The position numbers were made by a program, and so were the translations under genes. The notes beneath the pieces were generated by a model. The model was not told the DNA's origin. It made no database searches and was given only the letters and a program-made list of their open reading frames with translations. A stretch of DNA of 64,000 bases, from assembly GCA_021298835.1 (NCBI GenBank), contig JAJTHG010000022.1, positions 35,477 through 99,476 of the forward strand, read 5' to 3'. Of the stretch, positions 42,804 to 52,111 are shown one piece after another. The stretch's first letter is position 1; each line of letters opens with the position of its first letter. The stretch is from Gemmatimonadota bacterium. Its GTDB lineage: Bacteria > Gemmatimonadota > Gemmatimonadetes > Gemmatimonadales > Gemmatimonadaceae.

Positions 42804-43553
42804 ATGAGCAGTTCGACGCTTCGATTCACGCACGAGCCGCTGGCTGCCGAGTCGTCCGCCGAGTTGGTCACCAGCCAGCCGGTACACGACGCCATTGGTG
42901 CCCTGCCGCCTGAGTCCGTCGCAAGCCGCGCATTGAACGTCGGTGTGGCTGCGGTTTCCATCGTCGTACTCGCCCCGGTGTTCATCGCCGTGGGGCTCGC
43001 CGTGAAGCTGACGTCGCCGGGGCCGATCATCTATGCGCAGCCCCGCGTTGGCATCGATCGCCGCGGGCGGCGGCCGCTGGACGCCGGATCGTGCAAGCGG
43101 CGCTCGGACCTGGGGGGGCGGATCTTCCGCATCTACAAGTTCCGGACGATGCGAACGGACGCCGAGCGGCGCAGCGGTGCCGTGTGGGCGACCAAGGGCG
43201 ACGCGCGCGTCACGCCGATCGGGGAGTTCCTCCGGCAGTCGCGCCTCGACGAAATCCCGCAGCTGTTCAACGTGCTGCTTGGCGACATGAACATCGTGGG
43301 GCCGCGGCCCGAGCGCCCCTCGCTCTTCCGCTCGCTGTCCGAGTCCGTGGACGGCTATCGGATGCGGCAGCTCGCCCGGCCCGGCATCACGGGGCTCGCG
43401 CAGATCAATCAGGGGTACGACACGGGGCTCGATTCCGTGCGGACCAAGGTGCAGTACGACCTCGAGTACCTCCGGCACCGGTCGTTCGCTCAGGACCTCG
43501 CGATCATGGCGCGTACCTTCCCGGTGATGGTCGCGCGGAAGCTGGGGTGGTAG
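42804..43553 (+). CDS. Initiating sugar-phosphate transferase (polyprenyl-phosphate type)
   Basis: A 249-residue transferase of the WcaJ/PglC catalytic-core type. It has one N-terminal membrane segment (VAAVSIVVLAPVFIAVGLAV), SPGPIIYAQPRVGIDRRG, IFRIYKFRTMRTDAE, the signature SRLDEIPQLFNVLLGDMNIVGPRPERP and PGITGLAQINQGYD. The family moves a sugar-1-phosphate from a nucleotide sugar to undecaprenyl phosphate, the first step of repeat-unit assembly. It has the strongest promoter evidence in the locus. Confidence 0.93.
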   Translation: MSSSTLRFTHEPLAAESSAELVTSQPVHDAIGALPPESVASRALNVGVAAVSIVVLAPVFIAVGLAVKLTSPGPIIYAQPRVGIDRRGRRPLDAGSCKRRSDLGGRIFRIYKFRTMRTDAERRSGAVWATKGDARVTPIGEFLRQSRLDEIPQLFNVLLGDMNIVGPRPERPSLFRSLSESVDGYRMRQLARPGITGLAQINQGYDTGLDSVRTKVQYDLEYLRHRSFAQDLAIMARTFPVMVARKLGW

Positions 43554-44923
43554 CCTCCGGCACGTCACCGCGCGGGCGCGGGGCCTACCGCACGCCGCGC
43601 GACATGATGGCGTTCCGGCCGCGCGACGTCGCGGCCCTGCACATCTGGGGAGCGAGGTCCCCGGGGACCACGGACGGTCGGTGGCGCGCGATCCCGGGAC
43701 CGGTCCTGATGGATGCGCTGCTGGGCGACCCCGACGTGGTCGCCATCGAGCGTCCGTTGAGCCCTCCCCTCGACCTGTCGTTCGTGGCCAACCGGGTCGA
43801 GCGGCAGATGGCGGGTCGGCTGTGGCCGGCCCCCGTGACGTCCGGGGGACCCGCGCTGAGCGTCATCGTGCCCGCCAGGGCGGCGTCCGTCCACCTGCCC
43901 CGGCTCCTCGGGAGCCTGCGCGTCAGCACCCTGCCCCGAAACGACTGGGAACTGATCGTCGTGGACGATGGAAGCCGGGATGAGACCAGTGAGGTCGCGC
44001 TGACCGAGGCCGACCTGCTGGTGCGGCTGCGTGGTAACGGCTTCGGGCCGGCGTACGCGCGCAACCGGGGGGCGTCGCTCGCCCGGGGCGACATCCTGGT
44101 CTTCCTCGACGCCGACGTGACCGTGTCCCCGACTGCGCTCGCCGACCTCCGTCGGATCCTCGACGACGAGCCCTCACTGGCGGCCGTCACCGGCGTGTAC
44201 GGGGACGGTTCGAACGCCAGCAGCTTGACGATGCAGTATCGGGCGACTCTGGATCACGTGCAGCAGGTGGCCTGCGCCGGCGACGTCGAGACGTTCTTCG
44301 CCGCCTGCGGGGCCATCCGCCGAACGGCCTTCGAGGCCGTCGGGGGTTTCGACGAGTGGCGGTTCCGCTTTCCGGGGATCGAGGACATCGAACTCGGCCA
44401 CCGCCTGCTCGCCGCGGGGCACCGCATTCGGCTCGTGCCTTCGATCGAGGTCGCCCACCACAAGCAGTGGTCGTTCGCGACGCTTCTCCGGGACGAGTTC
44501 GGTTCGCGCACGCTCCCCGGTGCCCGCGCCATGGGAGGCCGTTGGCGCTTCTCGCGGTCGCCGTCGCTGGCGGCCGGGCCGCGGCAGGCGGTGCTGGTCG
44601 CGCTCTCGGGCGCGGCTGTCGTCGCGGTCCCGATGGCCTTCATGCGCTCGATCCCTTGGGTTGCCCCGCTGGGAATCTTGACGGCGGCGTTGCTGGTGGA
44701 CCTGCCGACCCTCCGGCGCTTCGCGGCAGCCATCGGATTCGCCGGCGTGGTGCGCCTGGTGCCCATGCACCTCGCGGTCACGCTGACGAACGGCCTGGCG
44801 TTCCTGGCTGGCCGGTTCCTCGGGTGGATGCTCGGTCAGAGCCGACCCAGTGCCATCCACGAGGCGTGGGCGGAAGTCGGGCTGACGGCGTGGCCCCCGG
44901 TGCCGAGGGGCCTCGACAGCTAG
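43547..44923 (+). CDS. Family 2 glycosyltransferase with C-terminal membrane helices
   Basis: A 458-residue enzyme. The GTG at 43547 overlaps the preceding gene and has a GGAAG ribosome site; ATG 43604 is the alternative. The GT-A domain reads LSVIVPARAASVHLPRLLGSL, IVVDDGSRDET, GPAYARNRGASLARGDILVFLDADV (metal-binding DxD-type Asp), and GGFDEWRFRFPGIEDIELGHRL. About three hydrophobic helices follow (residues 345-430). It adds a sugar to the lipid-linked unit at the cytoplasmic face. Its stop shares a CTAG with the stop of the convergent gene. Confidence 0.9.
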   Translation: MVASGTSPRGRGAYRTPRDMMAFRPRDVAALHIWGARSPGTTDGRWRAIPGPVLMDALLGDPDVVAIERPLSPPLDLSFVANRVERQMAGRLWPAPVTSGGPALSVIVPARAASVHLPRLLGSLRVSTLPRNDWELIVVDDGSRDETSEVALTEADLLVRLRGNGFGPAYARNRGASLARGDILVFLDADVTVSPTALADLRRILDDEPSLAAVTGVYGDGSNASSLTMQYRATLDHVQQVACAGDVETFFAACGAIRRTAFEAVGGFDEWRFRFPGIEDIELGHRLLAAGHRIRLVPSIEVAHHKQWSFATLLRDEFGSRTLPGARAMGGRWRFSRSPSLAAGPRQAVLVALSGAAVVAVPMAFMRSIPWVAPLGILTAALLVDLPTLRRFAAAIGFAGVVRLVPMHLAVTLTNGLAFLAGRFLGWMLGQSRPSAIHEAWAEVGLTAWPPVPRGLDS

Positions 44924-46128
44924 CTGCTGGCCGTCGCTGCGACGGGAGCGCCCGACGCGGCGACCACAGCCGCCAGCGCCGAGGCGAAACGATCGGAGCC
45001 CACGCGGCGACCGAACTCGTGGCGACCGGCGAGCACCGCGTCGCGCCACGCCTGCCACTCGGGGCCTCGGTCGGCCGCCGAGGCGATCGCCTCGGCGATC
45101 GCCGTCGCGATCGCCGTCGCGATCGCCTCGGCGTCCACTGCAGCGAACGCGCGCCCCATCGCGCGGTCACGAATGAGCCGACCGGCCTCGCTCACCGGCG
45201 TGACGAAGACGGGCAGGCCCGCCCCGAGGTACTCATAGACCTTGACGGGAAACGCGCCATCGGCGCCTTCGTTCTCGCAGATGAAGGCGAGGCCCAGATC
45301 GGCCTCGCGCAGCAACGCCGGCACGTCGCCATGCGCCAGTTTGCCGCGGAACTCGAGGTTGGGCAGGCCGTGGTGCCGCACCTGATCCTCCTTGGGACCG
45401 TATCCCGCGACGAGGAAGCGCACCTCGGGGCGAAGCTCGGCGACGCGACGGGCGACGGCCAGCAGCAGGGCGATGTCGTGCATGCGTCCGAGCAGTCCGT
45501 GGAAGACGCACGTGAACGGGGCCCCCGCCCGCGCGACGGGTGTGGACGGAGCAGCGGCGTCGTCCCATCCGTTGCGGACGACGTGGACGGATCCCGCATC
45601 GGGAACCTGGGCGCGGATGGTCTCCGCAAAGCGGTGCGACGGCGTCGTGACCATCGCGGCGTGGCGGTAGATGCCGCGCGTCAGCGCCGCGAGCCGGCGC
45701 CCGACGAACGAATCCCGACGAATGACGCCAAGGTTGAACAGGACCTCGGGGTAGACGTCGCGGGCGTCGAACACGTACGCGATGCCGAGGGCGCGGCAGG
45801 CGAGCGCCACGAAGAAGCACGTGACGTACGGCGGAGACGACAGGATCACCACGGGGGGGCGCCCCCGCAGCCGTCGCAGCGCCAGCCGGATCACCAGTTC
45901 CACCGCCATGGCGGCCTCGACCAGCATGCGTACCGGTGTCGGCCACCGGTTGTCCGGGAACGGCAGCCGCAGGACGAGGGTGGCCGTCCCGGGGGTGTGC
46001 GACCAGATCTCGAGGGGGAAGCCGGCTCGGCGGAGGGCCTCACCGAGATGATGGCACCGCGTCGCGCACGCCACGGGCGACGCGGGGAGGGACTGCGCGG
46101 CGTAGAGGACGACCGGCGGTCGGCTCAC
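44920..46128 (-). CDS. GT4-type (GT-B) glycosyltransferase
   Basis: A 402-residue enzyme whose GTG start overlaps the stop of the amidotransferase gene. It shows VVLYAAQSLPASPVACATR, AYVFDARDVYPEVLF, CVFHGLLGRMHD, RFLVAGYGPKEDQV, and the donor-site motif PVKVYEYLGAGLPVFV with its Glu. A 12-bp DNA repeat codes alternating Ala-Ile-Ala-Thr near residue 340. The substrates are unknown. Confidence 0.88.
   Translation of the reverse strand: MSRPPVVLYAAQSLPASPVACATRCHHLGEALRRAGFPLEIWSHTPGTATLVLRLPFPDNRWPTPVRMLVEAAMAVELVIRLALRRLRGRPPVVILSSPPYVTCFFVALACRALGIAYVFDARDVYPEVLFNLGVIRRDSFVGRRLAALTRGIYRHAAMVTTPSHRFAETIRAQVPDAGSVHVVRNGWDDAAAPSTPVARAGAPFTCVFHGLLGRMHDIALLLAVARRVAELRPEVRFLVAGYGPKEDQVRHHGLPNLEFRGKLAHGDVPALLREADLGLAFICENEGADGAFPVKVYEYLGAGLPVFVTPVSEAGRLIRDRAMGRAFAAVDAEAIATAIATAIAEAIASAADRGPEWQAWRDAVLAGRHEFGRRVGSDRFASALAAVVAASGAPVAATASS
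45083..45130. repeat. 12-bp in-frame repeat in a glycosyltransferase gene
   Basis: Four copies of gcgatcgccgtc or gcgatcgcctcg. They code a short Ala/Ile-rich helix on the minus strand and keep frame. Confidence 0.85.
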
Positions 46129-48137
46129 GGGCCGGCGTGCTGCACGTCCGTGGGCTCCCACCGGCGCCACCACGCGACGAGATGGAGCACCGCCCAGATG
46201 CCCACGCCGTTGCCGGCACGCCCCGCCAGCAGGTCGCGCCAGGCACGCTGCACCGCCGATGGGTCGAGGGCCGGGATGCGGCGCAGTGACTCGACCGACA
46301 GGAGGTCCTCGGCCCACGGCCGCAGGGGGCCGGTCAGCCAGGCCCGCACCGGGACGCTGAACCCCATCTTGGGTCGTTCGAAGAGGGCGGGCGGGACGTC
46401 CCGCGCCAGCAGGCGGCGCAGGATCCACTTGGTCCTGCCGTCGCGGATCTTGAGCGACGGGTCGAGGCGCCAGGCGAGGGCCGCGAGGCGGTGGTCGAGG
46501 AGCGGGGCACGCACCTCGAGACTCGCCGACATGCTCGCGCGGTCCATCTTGGCAAGCAGGTCGTCCGGCAGGTAGTCGAGCTGGTCGGCCAGCATCATGC
46601 GCTCGGGCAGCGACAGGGCCTGCATGCCATTCGGCATGCCGTTCGGCATGCCGTTCAGCATGCCGTTCAGCATGCCGTTGAGCACGTCGTCCGTCACGGA
46701 CGGCAGCGACTGTCCGCCACGCACGAGCCGCCCGGGCTCGGGCATCGCCGACAGCAGGGACCGGTACGCGCCAGCCGGCGACGCCTGACGGAGGAGCACC
46801 GCGAGCTTCTGCAACTTCTCCCCGAGGATCCTCGGCCGTCGCCCTGCCGGAATCAGGCGCGCCGCCAGGCGTTCCCAGCGATCGGCCGAGACGGACAGGA
46901 GGGCGGCAGCTACGGGGCGGCGCAGCAGCCCGGGGACGCGGAGGGCCTGCGCGATGGCCCGCGGCCCGTCCACGTACCGGTTGTATCCCCCGAAGAGCTC
47001 GTCGCCGCCGTCGCCGCACAGCGCGACGGTGACGCCGCGCCGGGCGAGGCGGCAGACAAGGATGGTCGGGATCTGCGACGGATCGGCCATGGGTTCGTCG
47101 AAGATCGTCGGCAGGTCGGGAAGCACGGCCAAGGCGTCGGCCCCCGTCACGTGGAGCGTCGTGTGCGAGGTCCCGAGGTGCGCGGCGACCGCGGCCGAGT
47201 GCGCCGACTCGTCCCACTCGGGCCGGTCGAAGCCGATCGTGAAGGTGTGCACGGGTGCCGGCGAGAGGGCCTGCATGCGCGCGACGACGAGCGACGAGTC
47301 AATGCCGCCCGAGAGCAGGGCGCCCAGCGGCACGTCGGCCTCCATGCGCAGCCGGACGGCATCGTCGAGGAGCTCGGCGCAGGCCTCCTCGGCTTCGCGG
47401 GCGTCGGTGATCCGGCTCGTGATGCCCTCGGTGGCGAGGGCTCGCGGATCCCAGTAGACCTCCGGCGCAGGCAGCGGGGCATGCGGGTCCGCGATCTCGA
47501 GGAGCGAGGCCGGCGGCAACTTGATCGTGTGCCGGAAGATCGAGCGCGGCGCCGGCACGTAGGCCTGCCCGAGGAAGGCGCGCATGGCATCGAGGTCCAC
47601 GACGCGCGGGAACGCGGGACACGCCATCAGGCTCTTCAGTTCCGAGCCCCACAACACGAGCCCGGGCCGGTGATACACGAACAGCGGCTTCTTGCCGAAG
47701 CGGTCCCGCACGAGGAAGAGCCGGCGACGCTGGCGGTCCCAGAGCGCGATGGCGAACATCCCGACGAGGCGCGGGATGGTCTCACGGACGCCCCACTGGG
47801 CGAAGGCGGCGAGCAGGACCTCGGTGTCGGAGTGGCCCCGGAACCGGTGGCCGAGGGCGGCGAGTTCGGCGCGGACGCGGCCGTGGTTGAAGATCTCGCC
47901 GTTGAACGTGATGGCGAAGCGCCCGTCGGCGGACACCATCGGCTGGTGGCCGGCGGGCGACAGGTCGAGGATGGCGAGGCGGCGGAACCCGAGGGCGAGC
48001 CCGCCCTCGGGGTCGAGCCACCGGCCGCCGTCGTCGGGCCCGCGATGGAGCATGGCGCTCGCCATGGCGTCCACGGTCGTGTCGAGCGGCACGGGGGGGC
48101 GCGCCGCATCGCACAGGATGCCGGTCAGTCCGCACAC
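46125..48137 (-). CDS. asnB: Glutamine-dependent asparagine synthase-type amidotransferase
   Basis: A 670-residue enzyme. The glutaminase domain begins MCGLTGIL (Cys2 nucleophile), with HRGPDDGG and FNGEIFNH. The synthetase domain has the pyrophosphate loop LLSGGIDSSLV, TFTIGFD, CGDGGDELFGGY and LEVRAPLLDHRL. In polysaccharide loci such proteins often amidate a polymer or carrier component instead of making free Asn, so the symbol marks the family only. A run of Leu-Asn-Gly-Met / Pro-Asn-Gly-Met near residues 490-510 comes from a 12-bp repeat and is absent from ordinary family members. The next gene overlaps its stop (GTGA). Confidence 0.92.
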   Translation of the reverse strand: MCGLTGILCDAARPPVPLDTTVDAMASAMLHRGPDDGGRWLDPEGGLALGFRRLAILDLSPAGHQPMVSADGRFAITFNGEIFNHGRVRAELAALGHRFRGHSDTEVLLAAFAQWGVRETIPRLVGMFAIALWDRQRRRLFLVRDRFGKKPLFVYHRPGLVLWGSELKSLMACPAFPRVVDLDAMRAFLGQAYVPAPRSIFRHTIKLPPASLLEIADPHAPLPAPEVYWDPRALATEGITSRITDAREAEEACAELLDDAVRLRMEADVPLGALLSGGIDSSLVVARMQALSPAPVHTFTIGFDRPEWDESAHSAAVAAHLGTSHTTLHVTGADALAVLPDLPTIFDEPMADPSQIPTILVCRLARRGVTVALCGDGGDELFGGYNRYVDGPRAIAQALRVPGLLRRPVAAALLSVSADRWERLAARLIPAGRRPRILGEKLQKLAVLLRQASPAGAYRSLLSAMPEPGRLVRGGQSLPSVTDDVLNGMLNGMLNGMPNGMPNGMQALSLPERMMLADQLDYLPDDLLAKMDRASMSASLEVRAPLLDHRLAALAWRLDPSLKIRDGRTKWILRRLLARDVPPALFERPKMGFSVPVRAWLTGPLRPWAEDLLSVESLRRIPALDPSAVQRAWRDLLAGRAGNGVGIWAVLHLVAWWRRWEPTDVQHAGP
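46622..46681. repeat. 12-bp in-frame repeat in the amidotransferase gene
   Basis: Five copies of gcatgccgttcg or close variants. On the minus strand they code (Leu or Pro)-Asn-Gly-Met, inserted in the synthetase domain between two predicted helices. Confidence 0.93.
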
Positions 48138-48160
48138 GGTTCAGGCCCGGGGGGAAGGGC

Positions 48161-49345
48161 TCACGATGGGAGGCCGAGGACGTCGCGGTAGATGCGGGCG
48201 GTGGTTGCCACGTGGCGGTCGAGCGCGAAGAACTCGACGCGGGCCAGGGCTCCCGTGCCGAGCCGTTGACGCAGACCCGGATCCACGGCCAGTTGCCCGA
48301 GGAGGCCCGCCAGTTGCCGTGGATCGGCAGGATCGTGCAGCAACCCGCTGCCGGCGGTGACGATTTCGGCGGGTCCTCCCGCGTTGGCAACGACGACCGG
48401 CTTCCCCAGCGCCATGGCCTCGATGACCACGGTGCCGAAGGGCTCGGGGGTGACCGAGGCGTGCACGGCCACGTCGCTCGCGGCGACGAAGTCCGCTGGC
48501 TTCGTCCGGACGCCGGCAAAGGCGACGTTCGCCGTGATGCCCAACTCGGCCGCGCGCGCGTCGAGCATCTCGCGATAGCCGCGGTCCACCGGTGCCACGT
48601 CACCGACAAACAGCATGCGGAACCCCCGGCGTGCCGCATCCGGCATCAGGGCGATCGCCTCGATGACGGCGTGATGTCCCTTCCAGTGGCGGACGTTGCC
48701 GACCATGCAGGCGACGATGTCGTCCGTCGCGAAGCCGAATTCGGCCCGGACGTCGTTGCGGGAGCGGGAGACCGAGGCCCGGTGGGCCGCGGCGTCAACG
48801 CCGAGATAGACGGTCTCGACGCGCTCGCGAGGGACGCCGTAGGCATCGAACTGCGCTGCGGCCCAGTCGCTGTCGCACAGGATGCGCCGCACGCGGCGCA
48901 CAAAGAACCGGTTGGCGGCAGAGTGATCGGGGTGGAGACCCCTCGCGCTGGACACGACCGGGATCCCCAACAGCAAGGCGGCGGGAATCCAGTCGCCGCT
49001 GCCCAGGGCGGGGTGGTTGTTCAGGTGCAGGAGGTCCACACCCCATGCCCGCAGCCACCCCACGCGCCGGGCGATCTTCCGGGCGTGGACGGCAAGGCGG
49101 CGGGCGGCCAGTCCCCCCGACAGGCCTTCTCGTTCCTGCCGACGCGCGGCGGCGACGACGTGCACCGGAACGCCGCCCGTCCGCAGCAGGTCCGCGAAGC
49201 GGTTCTCCTCGTTGAAGCATGCGAGGGGCTCGAAGCCGTGCTTGGGCAGGGCGAGGAGCGTCTCGGCCATCGCCTTGTGTGAGCCGCCGACCGTGCCGTC
49301 CTCGTTGAACTCGACGAACAGCACCCTGGGACGACTCGTATTCAC
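48161..49345 (-). CDS. GT4-family glycosyltransferase
   Basis: A 394-residue GT-B enzyme. The GTG at 49345 overlaps the GMC oxidoreductase stop. It reads RVLFVEFNEDGTVGGSHKAMAET, DLLHLNNHPAL, VYLGVDAAAHR, MVGNVRHWKGHHAVIEAI and the donor-binding EPFGTVVIEAMALGKPVVVANAGGPAEIV. It belongs to the minus-strand group GMC oxidoreductase, GT4, amidotransferase, GT4. Substrates are unknown. Confidence 0.9.
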   Translation of the reverse strand: MNTSRPRVLFVEFNEDGTVGGSHKAMAETLLALPKHGFEPLACFNEENRFADLLRTGGVPVHVVAAARRQEREGLSGGLAARRLAVHARKIARRVGWLRAWGVDLLHLNNHPALGSGDWIPAALLLGIPVVSSARGLHPDHSAANRFFVRRVRRILCDSDWAAAQFDAYGVPRERVETVYLGVDAAAHRASVSRSRNDVRAEFGFATDDIVACMVGNVRHWKGHHAVIEAIALMPDAARRGFRMLFVGDVAPVDRGYREMLDARAAELGITANVAFAGVRTKPADFVAASDVAVHASVTPEPFGTVVIEAMALGKPVVVANAGGPAEIVTAGSGLLHDPADPRQLAGLLGQLAVDPGLRQRLGTGALARVEFFALDRHVATTARIYRDVLGLPS

Positions 49346-50907
49346 CGCGTTTGTTCCGGTTGGCCGCCAGCGGTCATTGACGCAACAGGCCGAGCCGTCG
49401 CCAATGGGAATGAGGGAACCGGAGCCGGACTGGGCGCGCGGACATCGCTCACCGATCCTGCGCCGGCGATCGCCTCGACGCAGCGCAGCGCCAGCGCCGC
49501 GATGGTCAGCCCCGTATTGGCGTAGCCGGACGTGCCGAGCACCGATCCATCCGCCACGTACAGGTTCGTCGTCCCGAACACCCGAAGGCCTCCGTCCACG
49601 ACGCCATCGGCGTGCGAATGACCCATGCGGCAGCCCCCCGAGTGATGGGCACCGGAGCCCAGCAGGCCGTCGAAGGTCACGACCCGGTCGAAGAGCTGCG
49701 CGTGCGCCTCGGTGAAGCATCCGAGGAACCGCCGCAGCGAATCCGCATCCGGCTTGCTGATCGACCAGCGGACCCGGAATCCGCCTCGGCCATCCGGCTC
49801 GATCGCGTTGGCTTCCGGGTCGAGCTGCTCGGCGAAGACGAAGCCCGCGACGTACCGGACGTTGGTGACGAGGCCGAACTTGAAGTTCGCCGCCTCCGCC
49901 AGCATGTCGGCATGCGCCACGAGGCGAACGAGGTCCGCCGCCTTGAGCCCCGTTCCCTTGTACGCGACGAGGCGCTGCTTGAGCGCCGCGTACCCGGCCG
50001 GGCTCCGCAGGGAGAACGCCGGTCGGAGATACAGCACGTGGTTGCGGCCGTCTGCCTCGGCGAGGCGCGACGGCGCGAGCGTTGCGCCGTAGCGTCGCCG
50101 GTAGCGCAGACCAGGGGAAGGCCGGACGCCGAACAGCGCGCGGAGATCCATGCGCCTCCGCAGGCGTGCCTTGAAGACGAACCCGGTCGGGTGATCAATC
50201 AGACGCTGACCGATCGGCAGGCGCAGGTCAGCCGCGGGCCCGAGGTCGGACTGGAGCAGCAGCTTGGGCGATCCGATGCCGCCCGCCGCGAGTATGACCG
50301 CATCGGCTTGGACGACGTCCTCGGCACCGGTGCCGGCATGCGCGATCACCACGTCCGTCGCCACACCGTTCGCCCCGACGCGGACGCGACGCGCGCGCCA
50401 GCCGGAGCGGAGGGTCAACCCGTGCCCGATCGCGCGCTCGATGGCAGAGGCGGGCGAGTACGGGGTCGCCGGGAAGAAGAGCGGCTTGAACCTGAAGAGA
50501 TCCGGCGCGAGCGCGAGCCCCTCGACGCTCGACGGCGTGTCCTCGAGTTGACGGAGGTCCAACTCCCCCCCGGACATCAGCGCGGTAGCGGCCTCGTAGT
50601 GGCGGGAGAGGTCGGCGTATGCCATCGGCCACTTGGTCCCGGTGCCGAAGGAGGCGGAACCTTCGACGTCCGAGCGATCGAGCGTGATGAGGCCGCCGTG
50701 CCAGAAGTTCGCGCTGCCGCCGATCCCGCGCCCCCGGGTGAAGACCGCCTGGAGGTCGTTGCCCTCCCATCGCTCGTCGCTCGGCTGCAGCGGCGCGGGC
50801 GATGTCCCTTCCTCGATGAGGGTCACGGCGAAGCCGCGCCTCACCAGTTCCGTTGCGGCAATGCCGCCTGCGAGGCCAGCGCCGACCACGCACACATGTT
50901 TCGCCAA
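49342..50907 (-). CDS. GMC-family FAD-dependent oxidoreductase
   Basis: A 521-residue flavoprotein. The TTG at 50907 is used because GGAG lies 8 bases upstream and the Rossmann motif VCVVGAGLAGGIAA follows at once; an in-frame GTG 12 bases later is possible. GRGIGGSANFWHGG, GAHHSGGCRMG (with the active-site His) and LYVADGSVLGTSGYANTGLTIAALALR are family hallmarks. Substrates are sugars or alcohols in known members. As first gene of a glycosyltransferase operon it may oxidise a sugar of the repeat unit. That is inferred. Confidence 0.88.
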   Translation of the reverse strand: MAKHVCVVGAGLAGGIAATELVRRGFAVTLIEEGTSPAPLQPSDERWEGNDLQAVFTRGRGIGGSANFWHGGLITLDRSDVEGSASFGTGTKWPMAYADLSRHYEAATALMSGGELDLRQLEDTPSSVEGLALAPDLFRFKPLFFPATPYSPASAIERAIGHGLTLRSGWRARRVRVGANGVATDVVIAHAGTGAEDVVQADAVILAAGGIGSPKLLLQSDLGPAADLRLPIGQRLIDHPTGFVFKARLRRRMDLRALFGVRPSPGLRYRRRYGATLAPSRLAEADGRNHVLYLRPAFSLRSPAGYAALKQRLVAYKGTGLKAADLVRLVAHADMLAEAANFKFGLVTNVRYVAGFVFAEQLDPEANAIEPDGRGGFRVRWSISKPDADSLRRFLGCFTEAHAQLFDRVVTFDGLLGSGAHHSGGCRMGHSHADGVVDGGLRVFGTTNLYVADGSVLGTSGYANTGLTIAALALRCVEAIAGAGSVSDVRAPSPAPVPSFPLATARPVASMTAGGQPEQTR

Positions 50908-51244
50908 AGCACCAACTCCGGATCGTCGCCACCACCCGCGCGAGCGGCCAACGGGGCGCGGCCGCAGCAGGAGTTCGTCGTTTCCACCAGCGCGTCAGCG
51001 TCTCCCGCTCGCTCGCCGCGCGAGCCAGAGACCATGCCCTTGGCCCCCATCGTCCCGAGGACGTCGGGCACCTTCGAGCACCGTCCAAGCCGCAGACGCG
51101 CCCTGGTCGGCAGGCCGGCTCCGTCGCACGTTGCAACACCCGTGCCGCTTCGGGGCGGACGACCGGGCGCTGCCGCGGAGCCTAAATTGCGTGATCGAAA
51201 TCGGGCTGGCCCGATCCACTCTTGAATACTCTGGGAGGTTGCCG
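50908..51244. other. Divergent intergenic region, 337 bases
   Basis: No gene is seen. It must hold promoters for the GMC oxidoreductase operon and the plus-strand export operon. I found no GG-N10-GC pair matching sigma-54 on either strand and no convincing -35/-10 pair. A strong ribosome site (GGGAGG) precedes the ATG at 51245. Confidence 0.5.
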
Positions 51245-52084
51245 ATGCGCCACTTGGCGGCGGTGCTCTTGTCGATCGTCCTCGAAGCATGCGGCAGCGA
51301 TGGACGCGCGCTGGCGCTCCGGGATGTCGTGCAGCCCCCCCCACCTCCCACGAGCACCGCCTCGTGGCCGAACGAACCGGCAGGCATGACGGTCGTCTCG
51401 GCTGGATCGACCGGATGGGAAGGCGTGGCGGCGTCCGACTGGACGTCGGGCCTGCGCGACACGTGGCAGCTGAAGTTCCTGGACGGAACGCGCTCCGTCG
51501 GCACGGTCGAGTCCACCAGCATCATCGGCGAGCGCATCGCGTTGCGGCACACCTACCCGGCCAATCACGTCGGCGGCGGCGGGGTCGAGCCGTTCCTCCC
51601 GGTTCCGGGATCCTTCACCCGCGTCTATCTCGGGATGTACGTCCGGGTGAGCCCCAACTGGTTCGGCCACGGCGGCAGCGGCATCAACAAGCTCGCGTAC
51701 ATCCGGACGTCCGCTCCCGGCGATGCATGGAGCGCGCTGTGGGTCGAGGTGCTCGGGGGCGGGACCCAGACGCTTGTCCCGTACTTCGTGAACCAGCTCA
51801 ACGGAGGGACGGCTGGGCGCATTCCCGAGTCAACGCTTCCCTTCTCGCGAGGCGATTGGCATCGCGTCGAGGTGCTGTTCGAAATGGCGCCGGTGGCGCG
51901 TGCCCGCTACTGGTTGGACGGGGTACTCGCGGTCGATGCGTCGAACATCGGGGGTCCGAGCAGCGCGACGTTCAGCGTGACGGAGATCACGCTGTCGGGC
52001 ATCATGGGTGGCGTCGGCCCCTCCGGGAACCCCCAGGCGCAGTTCCTCGAGTACGACCGCGTCCGCGTCTCCGGATCGCGCTGA
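51245..52084 (+). CDS. Lipoprotein with a concanavalin-like (polysaccharide lyase-type) domain
   Basis: A 279-residue protein with a lipoprotein-like signal (MRHLAAVLLSIVLEAC, Cys16) and a Pro-rich linker. The mature domain is beta-rich: WQLKFLDGTRS, RIALRHTYPANHVGGGG, RVYLGMYVRVSPNWFGH, GINKLAYIRT, GDWHRVEVLFEMAPVARARYWLDGVLAVD. This resembles jelly-roll lectins and heparin-lyase-type polysaccharide lyases. No catalytic set can be named. It heads the plus-strand operon of glycosyltransferase, deacetylase, flippase and polymerase, so it may bind or trim the polymer outside the cell. Confidence 0.75.
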   Translation: MRHLAAVLLSIVLEACGSDGRALALRDVVQPPPPPTSTASWPNEPAGMTVVSAGSTGWEGVAASDWTSGLRDTWQLKFLDGTRSVGTVESTSIIGERIALRHTYPANHVGGGGVEPFLPVPGSFTRVYLGMYVRVSPNWFGHGGSGINKLAYIRTSAPGDAWSALWVEVLGGGTQTLVPYFVNQLNGGTAGRIPESTLPFSRGDWHRVEVLFEMAPVARARYWLDGVLAVDASNIGGPSSATFSVTEITLSGIMGGVGPSGNPQAQFLEYDRVRVSGSR

Positions 52085-52111
52085 AGCCCGTGTCGCGTCC
52101 CCATCACGCGC

